DNA from: Pyruvatibacter sp. HU-CL02332
Lineage (GTDB): Bacteria > Pseudomonadota > Alphaproteobacteria > CGMCC-115125
Length of the DNA stretch: 64,000 bases
Reading direction: 5' to 3'
NCBI RefSeq assembly: GCF_040362765.1
Contig: NZ_BAABWK010000002.1
Location: forward strand, 62,001-126,000
The notes below the pieces were generated by a model. The model was not told the origin of the DNA. It saw only the letters and a program-made list of their open reading frames with translations, and made no database searches. Position numbers and translations under genes: made by a program. Every line of letters begins with the position of its first letter. Position 1 is the stretch's first letter. Below, one piece after another: positions 18,167 through 27,073 of this stretch.

Positions 18167-18976
18167 TTATCGGAGCGCAAAGGCAATCGGTACTGTGACC
18201 TGGAAAGTGGTCTGTGGTGGCGCAGGGAAGGGCGCTGCCTTTTGCACCATCCGTTTTGCTGCCCTGTCCAGCGCAAAGTGTCCGGAACTTCTTGTGACCC
18301 GGGCGCTTGTCAGGCTTCCATTTGAGCCAATCGTCAACTCTATGGAAGTGGTGCCCTGGTGCCCGGATCTGCGTGCTGAGGCAGGATAGGTCCTCTCAGC
18401 TTCTATGCGGGCTCTGACCACTGCCAGATACGCGTCGTAGCTCTGGGTGTGCGTGTCGATAGACCCACCGATGCCTGGCATTGCTGCCACAGCGCCTTCT
18501 CCAAGAGTTGGGGTAGCGTTGCTTGCCGCGGTTGCTGGCGCCGCATCTGAGCTGCGGGTATCTGGCTGTGTGGTTTGATCCCTAGGTGTGGCATCCGGTC
18601 GAGCGTCAGCTCTTGGCGGTGTGGCTATTGGCAGTCGAGGCGGGGTTCTTGGTTTGGGTGCTTTTTCTTGTCGTTTGGGTTTTGCTGGTGCTGGGGCGAT
18701 AGCGTCTGTGGTCAGGGGCTTTGTCGTTGGAGCCTCTGCCTCTTCAGCAACGATTTCTTCGGTCTCTGCCGGCTCCGGCTGGGCTGCAGGTGCGCCGCCA
18801 AGAGCAATGCTCATGGTGCCGATGATTTTCCCGCCGCCGCCGGATGATGCCGTGGGCTGTATGGCAAAGATGTAAGCAGCGGCCGCCAAGTGGCTGACTA
18901 GTGCAACGATGAGGGTCCATAGCCATAACTTGCCGAGCCTTGGTATGTGAGCGGCCTGCGCCGAAGGAGCTGTCAC
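18167..18976 (-). CDS. tonB: TonB energy transducer of the heme-uptake operon
   Basis: A 269-aa protein with one N-terminal membrane anchor (LWLWTLIVALVSHLAAAAYIFAI), a long Pro/Ala/Lys/Glu-rich periplasm-spanning linker and a C-terminal TonB domain (YPASARRSGHQGTTSIELTIGSNG...). The domain should contact the TonB box of the heme receptor and transmit the ExbB-ExbD force. It is the last gene of the operon and overlaps exbD2 by 4 nt. Confidence 0.92.
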   Translation of the reverse strand: MTAPSAQAAHIPRLGKLWLWTLIVALVSHLAAAAYIFAIQPTASSGGGGKIIGTMSIALGGAPAAQPEPAETEEIVAEEAEAPTTKPLTTDAIAPAPAKPKRQEKAPKPRTPPRLPIATPPRADARPDATPRDQTTQPDTRSSDAAPATAASNATPTLGEGAVAAMPGIGGSIDTHTQSYDAYLAVVRARIEAERTYPASARRSGHQGTTSIELTIGSNGSLTSARVTRSSGHFALDRAAKRMVQKAAPFPAPPQTTFQVTVPIAFALR

Positions 18977-19380
18977 CGCTCTGTCTCAATGGTCATGACC
19001 ACCGCGTGCTTTACGCCAGCGGCATCAGCGGCATTTAGAAGCTCGATGACGGTGGACGCCATCGCACGGCTGTCGGCTTTAATCGCGAGCTTCTTGTTTT
19101 GCGTGGCCGTTGAGGCCAGGAGGGCTTGAAGATCACTTTCGCCGAGTTGATTCCCAGACAGAACAACGTCACCGGCCCGAGTAACTGCAATTGTTGTAGG
19201 GGCTGCAGACTGGGTTTGCGGTTCAGCTCTAGTGGACTGGAGCGGTTCAAATCCTTCCGGCAGGGGCGTGTCGACGGCGCCTGCAATCATGAAAGCCAGC
19301 ACAAGAAGCAACACGATGTTGATGAGGGGCAGGGTGCTGTCTGGGCCGTGCCGCGTATGAGAGCTGCGCAATGACCTCAT
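18973..19380 (-). CDS. exbD2: ExbD-like protein with Asp-to-Asn change in the transmembrane helix
   Basis: A 135-aa ExbD/TolR paralogue with one transmembrane helix and a periplasmic domain (NKKLAIKADSRAMASTVIELLNAADAAGVKHAVVMT). The helix reads TLPLINIVLLLVLAFMI. The Asp that is otherwise invariant (Asp25 in E. coli ExbD) is Asn21, codon AAC at 19318-19320. It should therefore not support proton transfer by itself. It sits between a normal ExbD (19377-19790) and TonB, with 4-nt overlaps on both sides. Confidence 0.88.
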   Translation of the reverse strand: MRSLRSSHTRHGPDSTLPLINIVLLLVLAFMIAGAVDTPLPEGFEPLQSTRAEPQTQSAAPTTIAVTRAGDVVLSGNQLGESDLQALLASTATQNKKLAIKADSRAMASTVIELLNAADAAGVKHAVVMTIETER

Positions 19381-19790
19381 TGGTTTGGTCCCTGCTTGTC
19401 GATGCGAACATTTGTTATGTCTTCGTGCGTCAACGCTTCCAGAAGGCTGATGACAGGCTGGATCGCCGTGCCTTCGAGTGGACGCAAAATAACCGTCTGT
19501 CCCTCTGACAAGGTCCTGGCGGCTTCAGAGGCTGCGTCCGGCGCGTCCGCAACTGGGCGTCCATTGATTGTCACGGTGTTGTTTGCATCTACCGTGATGA
19601 CCAGTGGGGCAAGATCGGTGGTTTGCTCATCAAGGGATGCTTGGGGACGCATTTCCACCTCCCTCCAGGTGGCAAACTGAGACACAAGCATGAAGAACAC
19701 GAGCAGGATGAAAACCACGTCGATGAGCGGTGTCAGGCTCAGGACGACGCGCGCGCGGCCTTTGCTAAGAGTGATTGCCTCACTGCTCAT
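19377..19790 (-). CDS. exbD: ExbD proton-channel subunit
   Basis: A 137-aa ExbD with the functional Asp24 in TPLIDVVFILLVFFMLV and the typical periplasmic domain (VTINGRPV; GTAIQPVISLLEALTHEDITNVRI). With ExbB it forms the proton-driven motor that energises TonB. It lies 8 bp downstream of exbB. Confidence 0.92.
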   Translation of the reverse strand: MSSEAITLSKGRARVVLSLTPLIDVVFILLVFFMLVSQFATWREVEMRPQASLDEQTTDLAPLVITVDANNTVTINGRPVADAPDAASEAARTLSEGQTVILRPLEGTAIQPVISLLEALTHEDITNVRIDKQGPNQ

Positions 19791-19798
19791 GGTGTCGG

Positions 19799-20485
19799 TT
19801 ACTCAGCCGCCATGCGCAACGGGTTTCTGACGGGGGCAGCTTGGGCCAGAGATTCCCCGATCAGGCATTCCGCTTCATCAGCAAAGCGCGTCAGGCGACC
19901 TTCAAACCAACCGTGAGCCAGCGTGGCTGGAATGGCGACAACGAGGCCGGCTGCGGTAGTGAGCAAGGCTATCCAGATGCCACCGGACAGCAGGCTGGGA
20001 TCAACGGTGCTGGCGGCATTTTCCAGAGCTTGAAAGGCGCCGATCATGCCAATGACGGTTCCCAGAAGTCCAATCAGAGGGCTAAGCATTGCGATCATGC
20101 CAAGAGTGCCAAGCCCACCTTCGAGCGGGCGCATGATCGTTCGGGCGGCGCGGCGTCCAGCGTCCTCGGCAAAACTGCGGTCTGCATCATGGGTTTCAAT
20201 CGCGTTCTGTGTGGCCGTCTTGATGATGCCAAGCCCACCACCACGCGCATGGCTTCCCATGCGGGCAATTGAAAACTGAACGAGTTTGGCAAGGACGAGC
20301 GCCATCATCACAACCGACAGGATCGCCAGTAGCCACAGCACCGGACCTCCAACAGTCAGGAAATCGACTATGGCTGTCGTTGGCTGCTCAATACCCTGAG
20401 GGCTGATGGTCGGAAGCAACGCTGCTGCCTCGACGGTTGCATGACCTTCAGGCAATGCAGTGGCTGATGTAACTGTCTCATCCAT
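19799..20485 (-). CDS. exbB: ExbB / MotA-TolQ family motor protein
   Basis: A 228-aa protein with three hydrophobic segments: WLLAILSVVMMALVLAKLV; MIAMLSPLIGLLGTVIGMIGAF with the family GLLGTVxGMI signature; and GIWIALLTTAAGLVVAIPATLAH. It forms the pentameric part of the TonB motor. It lies 16 bp downstream of hmuV, which makes this a motor dedicated to heme uptake. Confidence 0.93.
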   Translation of the reverse strand: MDETVTSATALPEGHATVEAAALLPTISPQGIEQPTTAIVDFLTVGGPVLWLLAILSVVMMALVLAKLVQFSIARMGSHARGGGLGIIKTATQNAIETHDADRSFAEDAGRRAARTIMRPLEGGLGTLGMIAMLSPLIGLLGTVIGMIGAFQALENAASTVDPSLLSGGIWIALLTTAAGLVVAIPATLAHGWFEGRLTRFADEAECLIGESLAQAAPVRNPLRMAAE

Positions 20486-20501
20486 GGGTGCTGTCCGGTT
20501 T

Positions 20502-21335
20502 CTATTGAGCTGCGACGCTGGAGGTTGTTGCTCGGGCCGGGCTGTGGCCGGTCGGCAAAATCAGATGACGGTTGCTGTCCGCATCAAAGACGCGCCTGAC
20601 CTGGAGGCCGAAGACCTCTTCGATGAGGTCGGGCATCAACACGTTGTCAGGTGTCCCTAGGGCGGCCAGGCTGCCTTGGGAAAGCACAGCCACACGGTCC
20701 GCATAGAGGGCCGCAAGATTGAGGTCGTGTACCACAGCGACGACACCTGCTCCTTCGCCGGCCAGTTCCTTGGCGAGATGGAGCGTTGCGTGCTGGTGTG
20801 CGAGATCGAGACTTGCCGTTGGTTCATCGAGCAGCAGGTATCGCGGCGTCACGCTACCGGCTTGCCGCCAGCTTTGCGTGAGGACACGGGCTAGCTGGAC
20901 GCGCTGCTGCTCACCGCCGGACAATCGCGTGTAGGGACGGTCTGTCAGGGCTGTGACGTCGGTTGCGTTCATGCCCCATGTAATGGCGGCATTGTCTGCA
21001 TCGTGGTCTGCTTCGTCCCTGAAGGGATCACGACCCATGGCAACAACGTCCCGGACTTTGAACGGGAAGGTGAGGGAGGCATGCTGCGGCATCAATGAAC
21101 GGTGGCGTGCAAGTGCTGCAGCCGACATCTCTTTGATAGGTATTCCATTGATGGATGCAGTGCCGTGCTCAGGGTCCATCTCACCACTGAGAACACGCAA
21201 CAAGGTTGATTTTCCTGCGCCATTGGGACCGACAATGACGAGGACTTCACCGGGCAATATGCGTAGTGAAATGTCCTGAAGGACCGGACGCCCTGACAGG
21301 CTGACGGACAGTTGGTCTGCAACAAGAGCTACCAT
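20502..21335 (-). CDS. hmuV: Heme ABC transporter ATP-binding protein
   Basis: ATPase of the periplasm-to-cytoplasm heme importer (277 aa). Walker A is GPNGAGKSTLLR, the signature LSGGEQQRVQLARVL and Walker B RYLLLDEPTASLD; the switch His is in VVHDLNLAALYADR. It overlaps hmuU by 7 nt. Confidence 0.95.
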   Translation of the reverse strand: MVALVADQLSVSLSGRPVLQDISLRILPGEVLVIVGPNGAGKSTLLRVLSGEMDPEHGTASINGIPIKEMSAAALARHRSLMPQHASLTFPFKVRDVVAMGRDPFRDEADHDADNAAITWGMNATDVTALTDRPYTRLSGGEQQRVQLARVLTQSWRQAGSVTPRYLLLDEPTASLDLAHQHATLHLAKELAGEGAGVVAVVHDLNLAALYADRVAVLSQGSLAALGTPDNVLMPDLIEEVFGLQVRRVFDADSNRHLILPTGHSPARATTSSVAAQ

Positions 21336-22405
21336 GCTGCGCCATCCCGTCCTGCCCGCCGCAGAAGCCAGAGGAAGAAGGGAGCACCCAGGAGAGCTGT
21401 CAGAATGCCAATGGGAAGTTCGGCGGGCGGTGCGAGGTTACGTGCAGCAACATCAGCCCACAATAGCAGTGCCGCACCACCTAGGACCGATGAGGGCAGG
21501 AGAATGCGATGGTCCGGCCCGATCACCAGGCGCAACAGATGTGGGACCACAATACCCACAAATCCAATCATGCCGCTGACAGCAACGGCTGCGCCCACAC
21601 CTGCTGCCACCAGAACAACGGCCATGTTCTTGAACCGATCGACGGAGAGGCCCAGAGAGGCAGCTTCTCGCTCGCCCAGTAAGATGAGATTGAGATTGCG
21701 GGTCAGCATGGGGACGGCTGCCAGCATCAGGCCCATGAGAATGAGGGCAGGGATGATGGCCGCCCATGTGGCGCTTCCGAGACTGCCCAGCATCCAGAAA
21801 TTGATGGCACGCAATTGCTCGTCATTGCTGATGAACATCATCAGGCCCATGAGAGCGCTGCCGATGGCCGTGACAGCGATTCCTGCCAGCAGCATGGTCA
21901 GCACAGGTGTTTGTCCGCCAATACGGGCAATGGCCATGACGGCCAAAGTGGCGACAAGACCGCCAAGAAATGCGGTGACCGGCAAAATGTAGAGTAGGCC
22001 AACACCGACGAAAGACACCATGCCGCCAAGAGCAATGGTTGCAACGGCGGCCGCGCCTGCGCCGGCTGAGACGCCAATGATGGATGGCTCTGCAAGCGGG
22101 TTGCGAAACAGGGCCTGAAGAACGGCTCCGGCAACCGCCAGGGTTGCGCCGACGGCTATGCCGAGAACGACACGGGGACCTCGGACGTCCAGAGTAATGG
22201 TGCGGGCAACTGGATCCTCAGTGCGCGCACCGGTGAGGGCACCCCATAGTTCTGATGTCAAAGTTGCAAGAGACAGGTCTGCAGAGCCGGATGTGAGGCC
22301 CGCAACAGCTCCTGTGATGGCCAGAAATGCCAGCAGGGGCAGAAACAATGCGTCTTTAAGCGCATTTGCTTTCGCGGGCGCAACGAGGGGCACAGCATGG
22401 GTCAC
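21329..22405 (-). CDS. hmuU: Heme ABC transporter permease
   Basis: FecCD-family permease (358 aa, about ten helices). Family marks include DVRGPRVVLGIAVGATLAVAGAVLQALFRNPLAEPSIIGVSAGA, MLLAGIAVTAI and GFVGIVVPHLLRLVIGPDHR. It forms the dimeric channel with HmuV ATPases. It starts 2 nt after the hmuT stop. Confidence 0.95.
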   Translation of the reverse strand: MTHAVPLVAPAKANALKDALFLPLLAFLAITGAVAGLTSGSADLSLATLTSELWGALTGARTEDPVARTITLDVRGPRVVLGIAVGATLAVAGAVLQALFRNPLAEPSIIGVSAGAGAAAVATIALGGMVSFVGVGLLYILPVTAFLGGLVATLAVMAIARIGGQTPVLTMLLAGIAVTAIGSALMGLMMFISNDEQLRAINFWMLGSLGSATWAAIIPALILMGLMLAAVPMLTRNLNLILLGEREAASLGLSVDRFKNMAVVLVAAGVGAAVAVSGMIGFVGIVVPHLLRLVIGPDHRILLPSSVLGGAALLLWADVAARNLAPPAELPIGILTALLGAPFFLWLLRRAGRDGAAW

Positions 22406-22407
22406 GT

Positions 22408-23361
22408 TCAGATTCCTGTGAGGGTCAAGCGACCAGATGGCGCCTGTTCGCGCCCGGCGAGGGGAATATCTGCATCGGGATGAAAGATATCCGCCAGATC
22501 AGCAATGGCTTGCGGTGTGCGAGGACCAAAGCCGAGTAGATACAGGCTGTCGGCAACAATGATGTGACCTTCACGTCCGGCTGTGGTTTTAGAGATCACG
22601 TCAATCTCAGCAAGGGCTTCGGGGCCACCCAGAGCCATGACCACGTGACTGGGGATCAGGATGAAGTCCGGATCCGCGGCAAGCACCGGCTCAAGTGATA
22701 GCGGCTTGTAGCCGTCCAGAGTGGGCAGGGCGAGGCGCCCGCCAGCCAAGGTGATAACCGCTTCCGCGGCCGTATTAGTGCCTGCACCAAGAAGAGGGCC
22801 TGCACCGGCATTGAGGACGAGGAGGACCGAGGGCTTGCCCGTCGTAGGAACGGCGTCTGCTAGTTCATTGAACTGTGCGGTTACGGTTGCTGCGAATTCG
22901 CGTGCATTGCTTGCATTGCCCGCGGCTGCGCCGACGGTTTCAATGAGGTTGCTCACTCCATCTGGTGTCCATGGTGTGCCCACTTCGACAACAGTCAGAT
23001 CAGCGCTTTTGATCTGCTCAACAGCGGCCGCCGGACCAGCCCCTTCGCCCAATAGAATGAGGTCGGGGCGCATGCCCAGCACACCTTCGGCTGATAGCTG
23101 GCGCAGATAGCCTACTTTTGGCAATGCCTGTGCTTCGGCCGGATACATGCTGGTGGTATCGGCCGCGAGCACCTTGCTGCCCAGCCCAAGAGCAAAGAGG
23201 GTTTCTGTTACGGCTCCACCGACAGAGACAATTCTCTCCGAAGCTTGCAGCGCTTCTGCCCGGGCATCCGGTGACGTCCCAGCCAGAAGCGCTGCGCCTC
23301 CCCCAAAAATGAGCGCTGCTGCAAGGAGCAAGCTGGTTTTATCGCCTGCAAGTTTGGCCAT
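22408..23361 (-). CDS. hmuT: Periplasmic heme-binding protein
   Basis: Cluster A substrate-binding protein (317 aa) with an N-terminal signal segment (LLLAAALIFGGGAALLAG) and a mature domain beginning RIVSVGGAVTETLFALGLGSKVLAAD. The TTSMYPAEA segment holds a Tyr that is a likely heme ligand, as in HmuT/ShuT. It hands heme from the receptor to HmuUV. It overlaps the hmuS stop by one base (ATGA). Confidence 0.93.
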   Translation of the reverse strand: MAKLAGDKTSLLLAAALIFGGGAALLAGTSPDARAEALQASERIVSVGGAVTETLFALGLGSKVLAADTTSMYPAEAQALPKVGYLRQLSAEGVLGMRPDLILLGEGAGPAAAVEQIKSADLTVVEVGTPWTPDGVSNLIETVGAAAGNASNAREFAATVTAQFNELADAVPTTGKPSVLLVLNAGAGPLLGAGTNTAAEAVITLAGGRLALPTLDGYKPLSLEPVLAADPDFILIPSHVVMALGGPEALAEIDVISKTTAGREGHIIVADSLYLLGFGPRTPQAIADLADIFHPDADIPLAGREQAPSGRLTLTGI

Positions 23362-24419
23362 CAGGCAGCAACTCCCTGACCAAGCACACCGTCGGTTATC
23401 AACTGACGCCAGTCGTCACGTTCTGTCTGGCCAGGTTTACGCTCTCCGAAGAACTGCACCATCATGTCGCCATTGGCGTCGTAGATTTCTACTGACGTAA
23501 CATCGCCATCGACAGTTGGTTTGCGAACGACCCAAGCGCTGGCGACAAGGTCTGTGCGCAAATGCAGATTGAAGCCGTCGTCCAGTACGTTGATCCACGG
23601 CCCCATCGGCTCAATGCGAACAACAGGGCCGGTGTGAATCTGGATGCAGCCTTTGTTGCCGACAAAAGCCATAATCGGCGCGCCGCGTTCTGCGGCTGTG
23701 TTTAGTACGCGCTGAACAGCGTCTAGCGGGGCCTGCTGAGCAAATCGACCTTCAGCCAGTCTGAGTGCCTGCTGGCGTCCCACTTTGTATTTGCGCAGGA
23801 GCGGGAAGAAGTCGTGGGTGTCCTTGAGGTGAGTCCATTCCTGCAGCAGGCACTCATGGTCGATTTCACTGTCCGGCTTATCCGCCGGAGCAACGGGAAC
23901 AGGTCCCGTTTCAATTAGGGCGGACTGGTCTTCGTGTGTGAAACGTTTGACGAGAGCATCATATGCCTCGTCATTGCTTTCCGAGCGCATGTAGACCTTG
24001 TGCACAGCCGAGCCGTCGAGATCGAAGAACTGAAGGCTGCGGCGTGGACCTGAGCGTGTGTCTTCATCCACGGCAAAGCCAAAGTGCCAGCGACCAAGGA
24101 AGAGGCGCAGGTCGATATCGTGGTTGAGGACGATGCCGCCATGGGCGCCAAAGTCCATGTTGGCGTATTCGCCGACTTTCTCGTGCACCACGCCTTCGTT
24201 GCGGGTGAGGGCCATAACTTCGCCTAGGTCACCAAACGCAGTGATGACTTCCGACCATGGTCCAGCGAGGCGCGTGGCCGTTTTGCCAAGACCTGAACAG
24301 ACCAGCTCAGCTTCTGAGATGCCAAGCTCGGTAGCAACGTCGCGGGCCCGCAGCTTGGGTGATTTCTCCCTAAGCTTGGCAACGCGAGCATGGAGATCAG
24401 AAACTGAGTTGTCCGTCAT
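23361..24419 (-). CDS. hmuS: Cytoplasmic heme-handling protein HmuS
   Basis: HmuS/HemS/ShuS-family protein (352 aa) with the internal two-fold repeat typical of the family: repeat 1 around LGEVMALTRNEGVVHEKVGEYANMDF, repeat 2 around RGAPIMAFVGNKGCIQIHTGPVVRI. These proteins bind incoming heme and either store it or break it down. The ATG at 24419 is chosen because the longer frame to 24653 would run 191 nt into the receptor gene. It follows hmuR after 43 bp. Confidence 0.93.
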   Translation of the reverse strand: MTDNSVSDLHARVAKLREKSPKLRARDVATELGISEAELVCSGLGKTATRLAGPWSEVITAFGDLGEVMALTRNEGVVHEKVGEYANMDFGAHGGIVLNHDIDLRLFLGRWHFGFAVDEDTRSGPRRSLQFFDLDGSAVHKVYMRSESNDEAYDALVKRFTHEDQSALIETGPVPVAPADKPDSEIDHECLLQEWTHLKDTHDFFPLLRKYKVGRQQALRLAEGRFAQQAPLDAVQRVLNTAAERGAPIMAFVGNKGCIQIHTGPVVRIEPMGPWINVLDDGFNLHLRTDLVASAWVVRKPTVDGDVTSVEIYDANGDMMVQFFGERKPGQTERDDWRQLITDGVLGQGVAA

Positions 24420-24462
24420 TTTGGTTCTCCTGAAGAGTGATCGCTGAGATCGTGTTGGGTGG

Positions 24463-26694
24463 TTACCAGGCAAGGCGATAGCTGACATCAACGAGGACAC
24501 TGCGGCCTTCTTCGAGCGTCTCGGAGGAGACGCGCTGGTATTCTTCGTCAAAGAGGTTTTCGGCAGTGACGCCGATGCTGAAGCCGGAAAGGACACCTTC
24601 TTCTGCCCGCCAGCGGCCATAGACCTCATGCACCTGATAGGATTTGCGGTCATTTGCCGTCACAGTCCCGCCATCATGCTTGTCAGCGACAGTTGCCTGC
24701 CAGCCGATGAAGCTGTCGATTTCTGGAAGTTTCAGGCGAAGGTCTGCTGTGAGCTGGTCGGGCTGTTCAACGCCGATGGGGTCACCGGTCGCCTTGTTCT
24801 TGGTGTCCATGGTGCTGCCTGCCAGCGTCACGCGAATGCGCGAAGAGTCGTAGCTGGTCTCAAGCTCAAAGCCGTCTAGCTCCGCGCTTGCGACATTCAC
24901 AATCTGCGTGGTGCCGCCACAGCCGTTGGGGTCCACGGTGATTGAGACGAATGCCCGGCACGTGAACCCTGGAACCAGAATTGGCGCTGGGAAGAACTGC
25001 GGGTTTGTCGTGTCCGCGGTTTGCGTCACCTGGGTGGTGAGGAAGTTCTCTCCCTTGATGGAGTAGTACCCGCCCTTGGCCTGCAGGACATCGCCTTCAC
25101 CAAACACATTTTCGAACTCGACCCCAAGACCGCCTTCCCACGTATCCGTGGACTGTGGCTTGAGCGTTGTGTTCGTAATAAAGGTGTTAAAGCCGACGAT
25201 GGCATTCGTTGCGGTGAAAACCGGGAAGTGAGTTCCTGTCGGGAACAGTTCGTCCAGCCGCGGTGCACGGAATGCTTCTGCATAGGAGCCGTAGACAAAA
25301 CCCCATTCAGTTGGGGCAAACCTCACACTGACTTTAGGGGAGAGCTGGTTGTCTTCGGTCTTGTTACCGGCGCTATCTGCACTATCAAAGTTGTCATAGC
25401 GGAAGCCTGGTGTGACGGTGAGCTCAGATCCCTCAAGCCCAAGAAGGTCATAGAAGCTGAACGCGGACTGGGCAAAAATCCCGTAGAATTGCTGGTCGCC
25501 AGTCACCACGCCGCCGCGAACGCCGCCGTTGAGAGCACCTTCAGCATCTTCCGTGTAGAAATCGAGACCAACAGTAAGGGACAGGTCGATGTCGTCGGCC
25601 AGTGCGAAGTTACTGGTGTTGTCGGCGTTGAAGCCAAATGTAGTGAGTTTGCGCTCCTGCAACTGATTGGCCTGGGTGCCGGTGAGGTTCTTCTCGTCAA
25701 CGCTGCTGGTTGTCCGATAGACGGTGACTTCTGCATCAAGAACAGGATTGGTGGGCGGATTGAAGAAGAAGCCGCCAGATATGGTTTCTGAATCGATGTT
25801 CTTGTCAGCAAGCGTGCCAGCGGCCGCTTGCCCGTTGTTGGGCTCGCGGGCGTCGTTGCGGAAACGGTTCCAGCCCAAGCGGACGCCGGAGCTTTCGTTT
25901 TCCCTGAACTCACCGCGAACAAAGCCGGACAGAATATCGTCTTCGGAGTCCAGTTTAACGTCATTGCCAAGACGGACATCGTAGGAGCGGCGGCGGACGA
26001 TGCCGGCGGTGACATCCGTCATGTCGCTGGGACGCCAGGCGCCTACGATGCGCTGTGCAAATTCGTCATTGCCTGATCGATAGGAGAGGCCAACGCGACC
26101 GCCAATTGTCTGGTCATCTTTAAGAAAATCATCAGCGGTGAGAGTGCGCAGAGCAATGATGCCACCTGTGCCACCTGACCCATACAGGGCGGAGCTTGAT
26201 CCCCGCACGACTTCAGCTTCACCCAAAAACGCTGGATCAATGAAGGCGCGGCCGTCATGTCCGGATACGAAATTCTGTCGGGCACCATCAAGCGTGACGA
26301 TAACGTCCGGTCCTGAAAAGCCACGGATTGTGGGTACTTCGCCTGTGCGGCGCGGGCCACCGAAGCTGGTAACGCCGGGAATATCGTCAAACAGATCGTC
26401 CAGGCTTGCGGGGATTTCGTCGGCAATTTCCTTAGCGCCTTTGACGGTTACCAGTCCGGGGACATCAAACGCCTTCATCGGGCTGCGCGTGGCTGTCACA
26501 CTGATGGGGGCGGAGCGGACCGTTGTAGGCGCCTGTGTGCTGTCCGATTCCTGAGCGTTTGCGGCTCCCAGGGCCATGGCTAGGGTTGCCATGGCCAGTG
26601 GTGCAGCTCCGCCAAAGCGATGTAGAGCGGTTGTGCTCTTGAGCACTGTTGCGAGACGCATGGACCTGTTGGTCTGGAAAATATTTTCGGACAC
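24463..26694 (-). CDS. hmuR: TonB-dependent heme/hemoglobin receptor
   Basis: Outer-membrane gated beta-barrel (743 aa). It has a signal region, a TonB-box-like start (SAPISVTATRSPMKAFDVPG), a plug domain (IPGVTSFGGPRRTGEVPTIRGFSGPDVIVTLDGARQNF; VVRGSSSALYGSGGTGG) and a barrel ending in VSYRLAW. The heme-receptor FRAP motif is present (YAEAFRAPRLDELFP) with a nearby His (GTHFP) and an NPDL-like NTTLKPQ. The start is either GTG at 26694 or ATG at 26661; the latter gives a more standard signal peptide. First gene of the nine-gene operon. Confidence 0.93.
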   Translation of the reverse strand: MSENIFQTNRSMRLATVLKSTTALHRFGGAAPLAMATLAMALGAANAQESDSTQAPTTVRSAPISVTATRSPMKAFDVPGLVTVKGAKEIADEIPASLDDLFDDIPGVTSFGGPRRTGEVPTIRGFSGPDVIVTLDGARQNFVSGHDGRAFIDPAFLGEAEVVRGSSSALYGSGGTGGIIALRTLTADDFLKDDQTIGGRVGLSYRSGNDEFAQRIVGAWRPSDMTDVTAGIVRRRSYDVRLGNDVKLDSEDDILSGFVRGEFRENESSGVRLGWNRFRNDAREPNNGQAAAGTLADKNIDSETISGGFFFNPPTNPVLDAEVTVYRTTSSVDEKNLTGTQANQLQERKLTTFGFNADNTSNFALADDIDLSLTVGLDFYTEDAEGALNGGVRGGVVTGDQQFYGIFAQSAFSFYDLLGLEGSELTVTPGFRYDNFDSADSAGNKTEDNQLSPKVSVRFAPTEWGFVYGSYAEAFRAPRLDELFPTGTHFPVFTATNAIVGFNTFITNTTLKPQSTDTWEGGLGVEFENVFGEGDVLQAKGGYYSIKGENFLTTQVTQTADTTNPQFFPAPILVPGFTCRAFVSITVDPNGCGGTTQIVNVASAELDGFELETSYDSSRIRVTLAGSTMDTKNKATGDPIGVEQPDQLTADLRLKLPEIDSFIGWQATVADKHDGGTVTANDRKSYQVHEVYGRWRAEEGVLSGFSIGVTAENLFDEEYQRVSSETLEEGRSVLVDVSYRLAW

Positions 26695-26720
26695 TCTGTT
26701 ACCCCCTGCGGGCCTACCCG

Positions 26721-26751
26721 CATATAATACTTAGACTCAATCGCAATAAAT
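26721..26751 (-). promoter_or_regulatory. Putative hmuR promoter with Fur-like half-site
   Basis: On the minus strand the sequence reads ATTTATTGCGATTGAGTCTAAG (26730-26751), closely followed by a possible -10 TATTAT. TTGCGATT-G-AGTC resembles one good and one degenerate half of the TGCGAAT-N-ATTCGCA-type Fur boxes known from alphaproteobacteria. Binding here would block the promoter. Inference from similarity only. Confidence 0.4.
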
Positions 26752-26806
26752 ATTGGCACTTATCCGGGGAAAAATGCCGCCGGATGTCTTCAATGGGAGA
26801 TTTGTA

Positions 26807-26827
26807 TATTGCGAGTCACTTGCAATA
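26807..26827. promoter_or_regulatory. Fur-like palindrome upstream of heme operon
   Basis: TATTGCGAG-TCA-CTTGCAATA is a 9-3-9 inverted repeat with a single mismatch. Its core TGCGAGT-C-ACTTGCA has the 7-1-7 geometry of an iron-responsive Fur box. It lies about 113 bp upstream of the hmuR GTG. Iron repression of the operon is inferred. Confidence 0.5.
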
Positions 26828-27073
26828 ACAAGCGCAAAATTGGGTGTTACCGATTAATAGGCGCTGTGATCGCGTGAGCGATGGGGCAGTTTGTAACGAG
26901 CCATTTGGTCGGAAAGCACAATTGGTTGTGGAATCGCAATGCCTCTTGGGCCCGATTTGGTTCGCCGCGCGTCTTCCGGAAACTTGTAATTTATGGTGCT
27001 CCGGAACCACGGGCGTTGTCTGGCGATACGGTATGTGTTGGCCGGGCGACGTGTCGAATGTAGACGAGGTTCG

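Larger units (their letters stand above)
26695..27073. other. Spacer between copA end and hmuR start
   Basis: This 379-bp region has no credible gene. It holds the promoter/operator of the heme operon in its lower third (two Fur-like sites, listed separately). No strong intrinsic terminator for copA is visible on the minus strand, so copA transcription may end by another mechanism. Confidence 0.55.
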
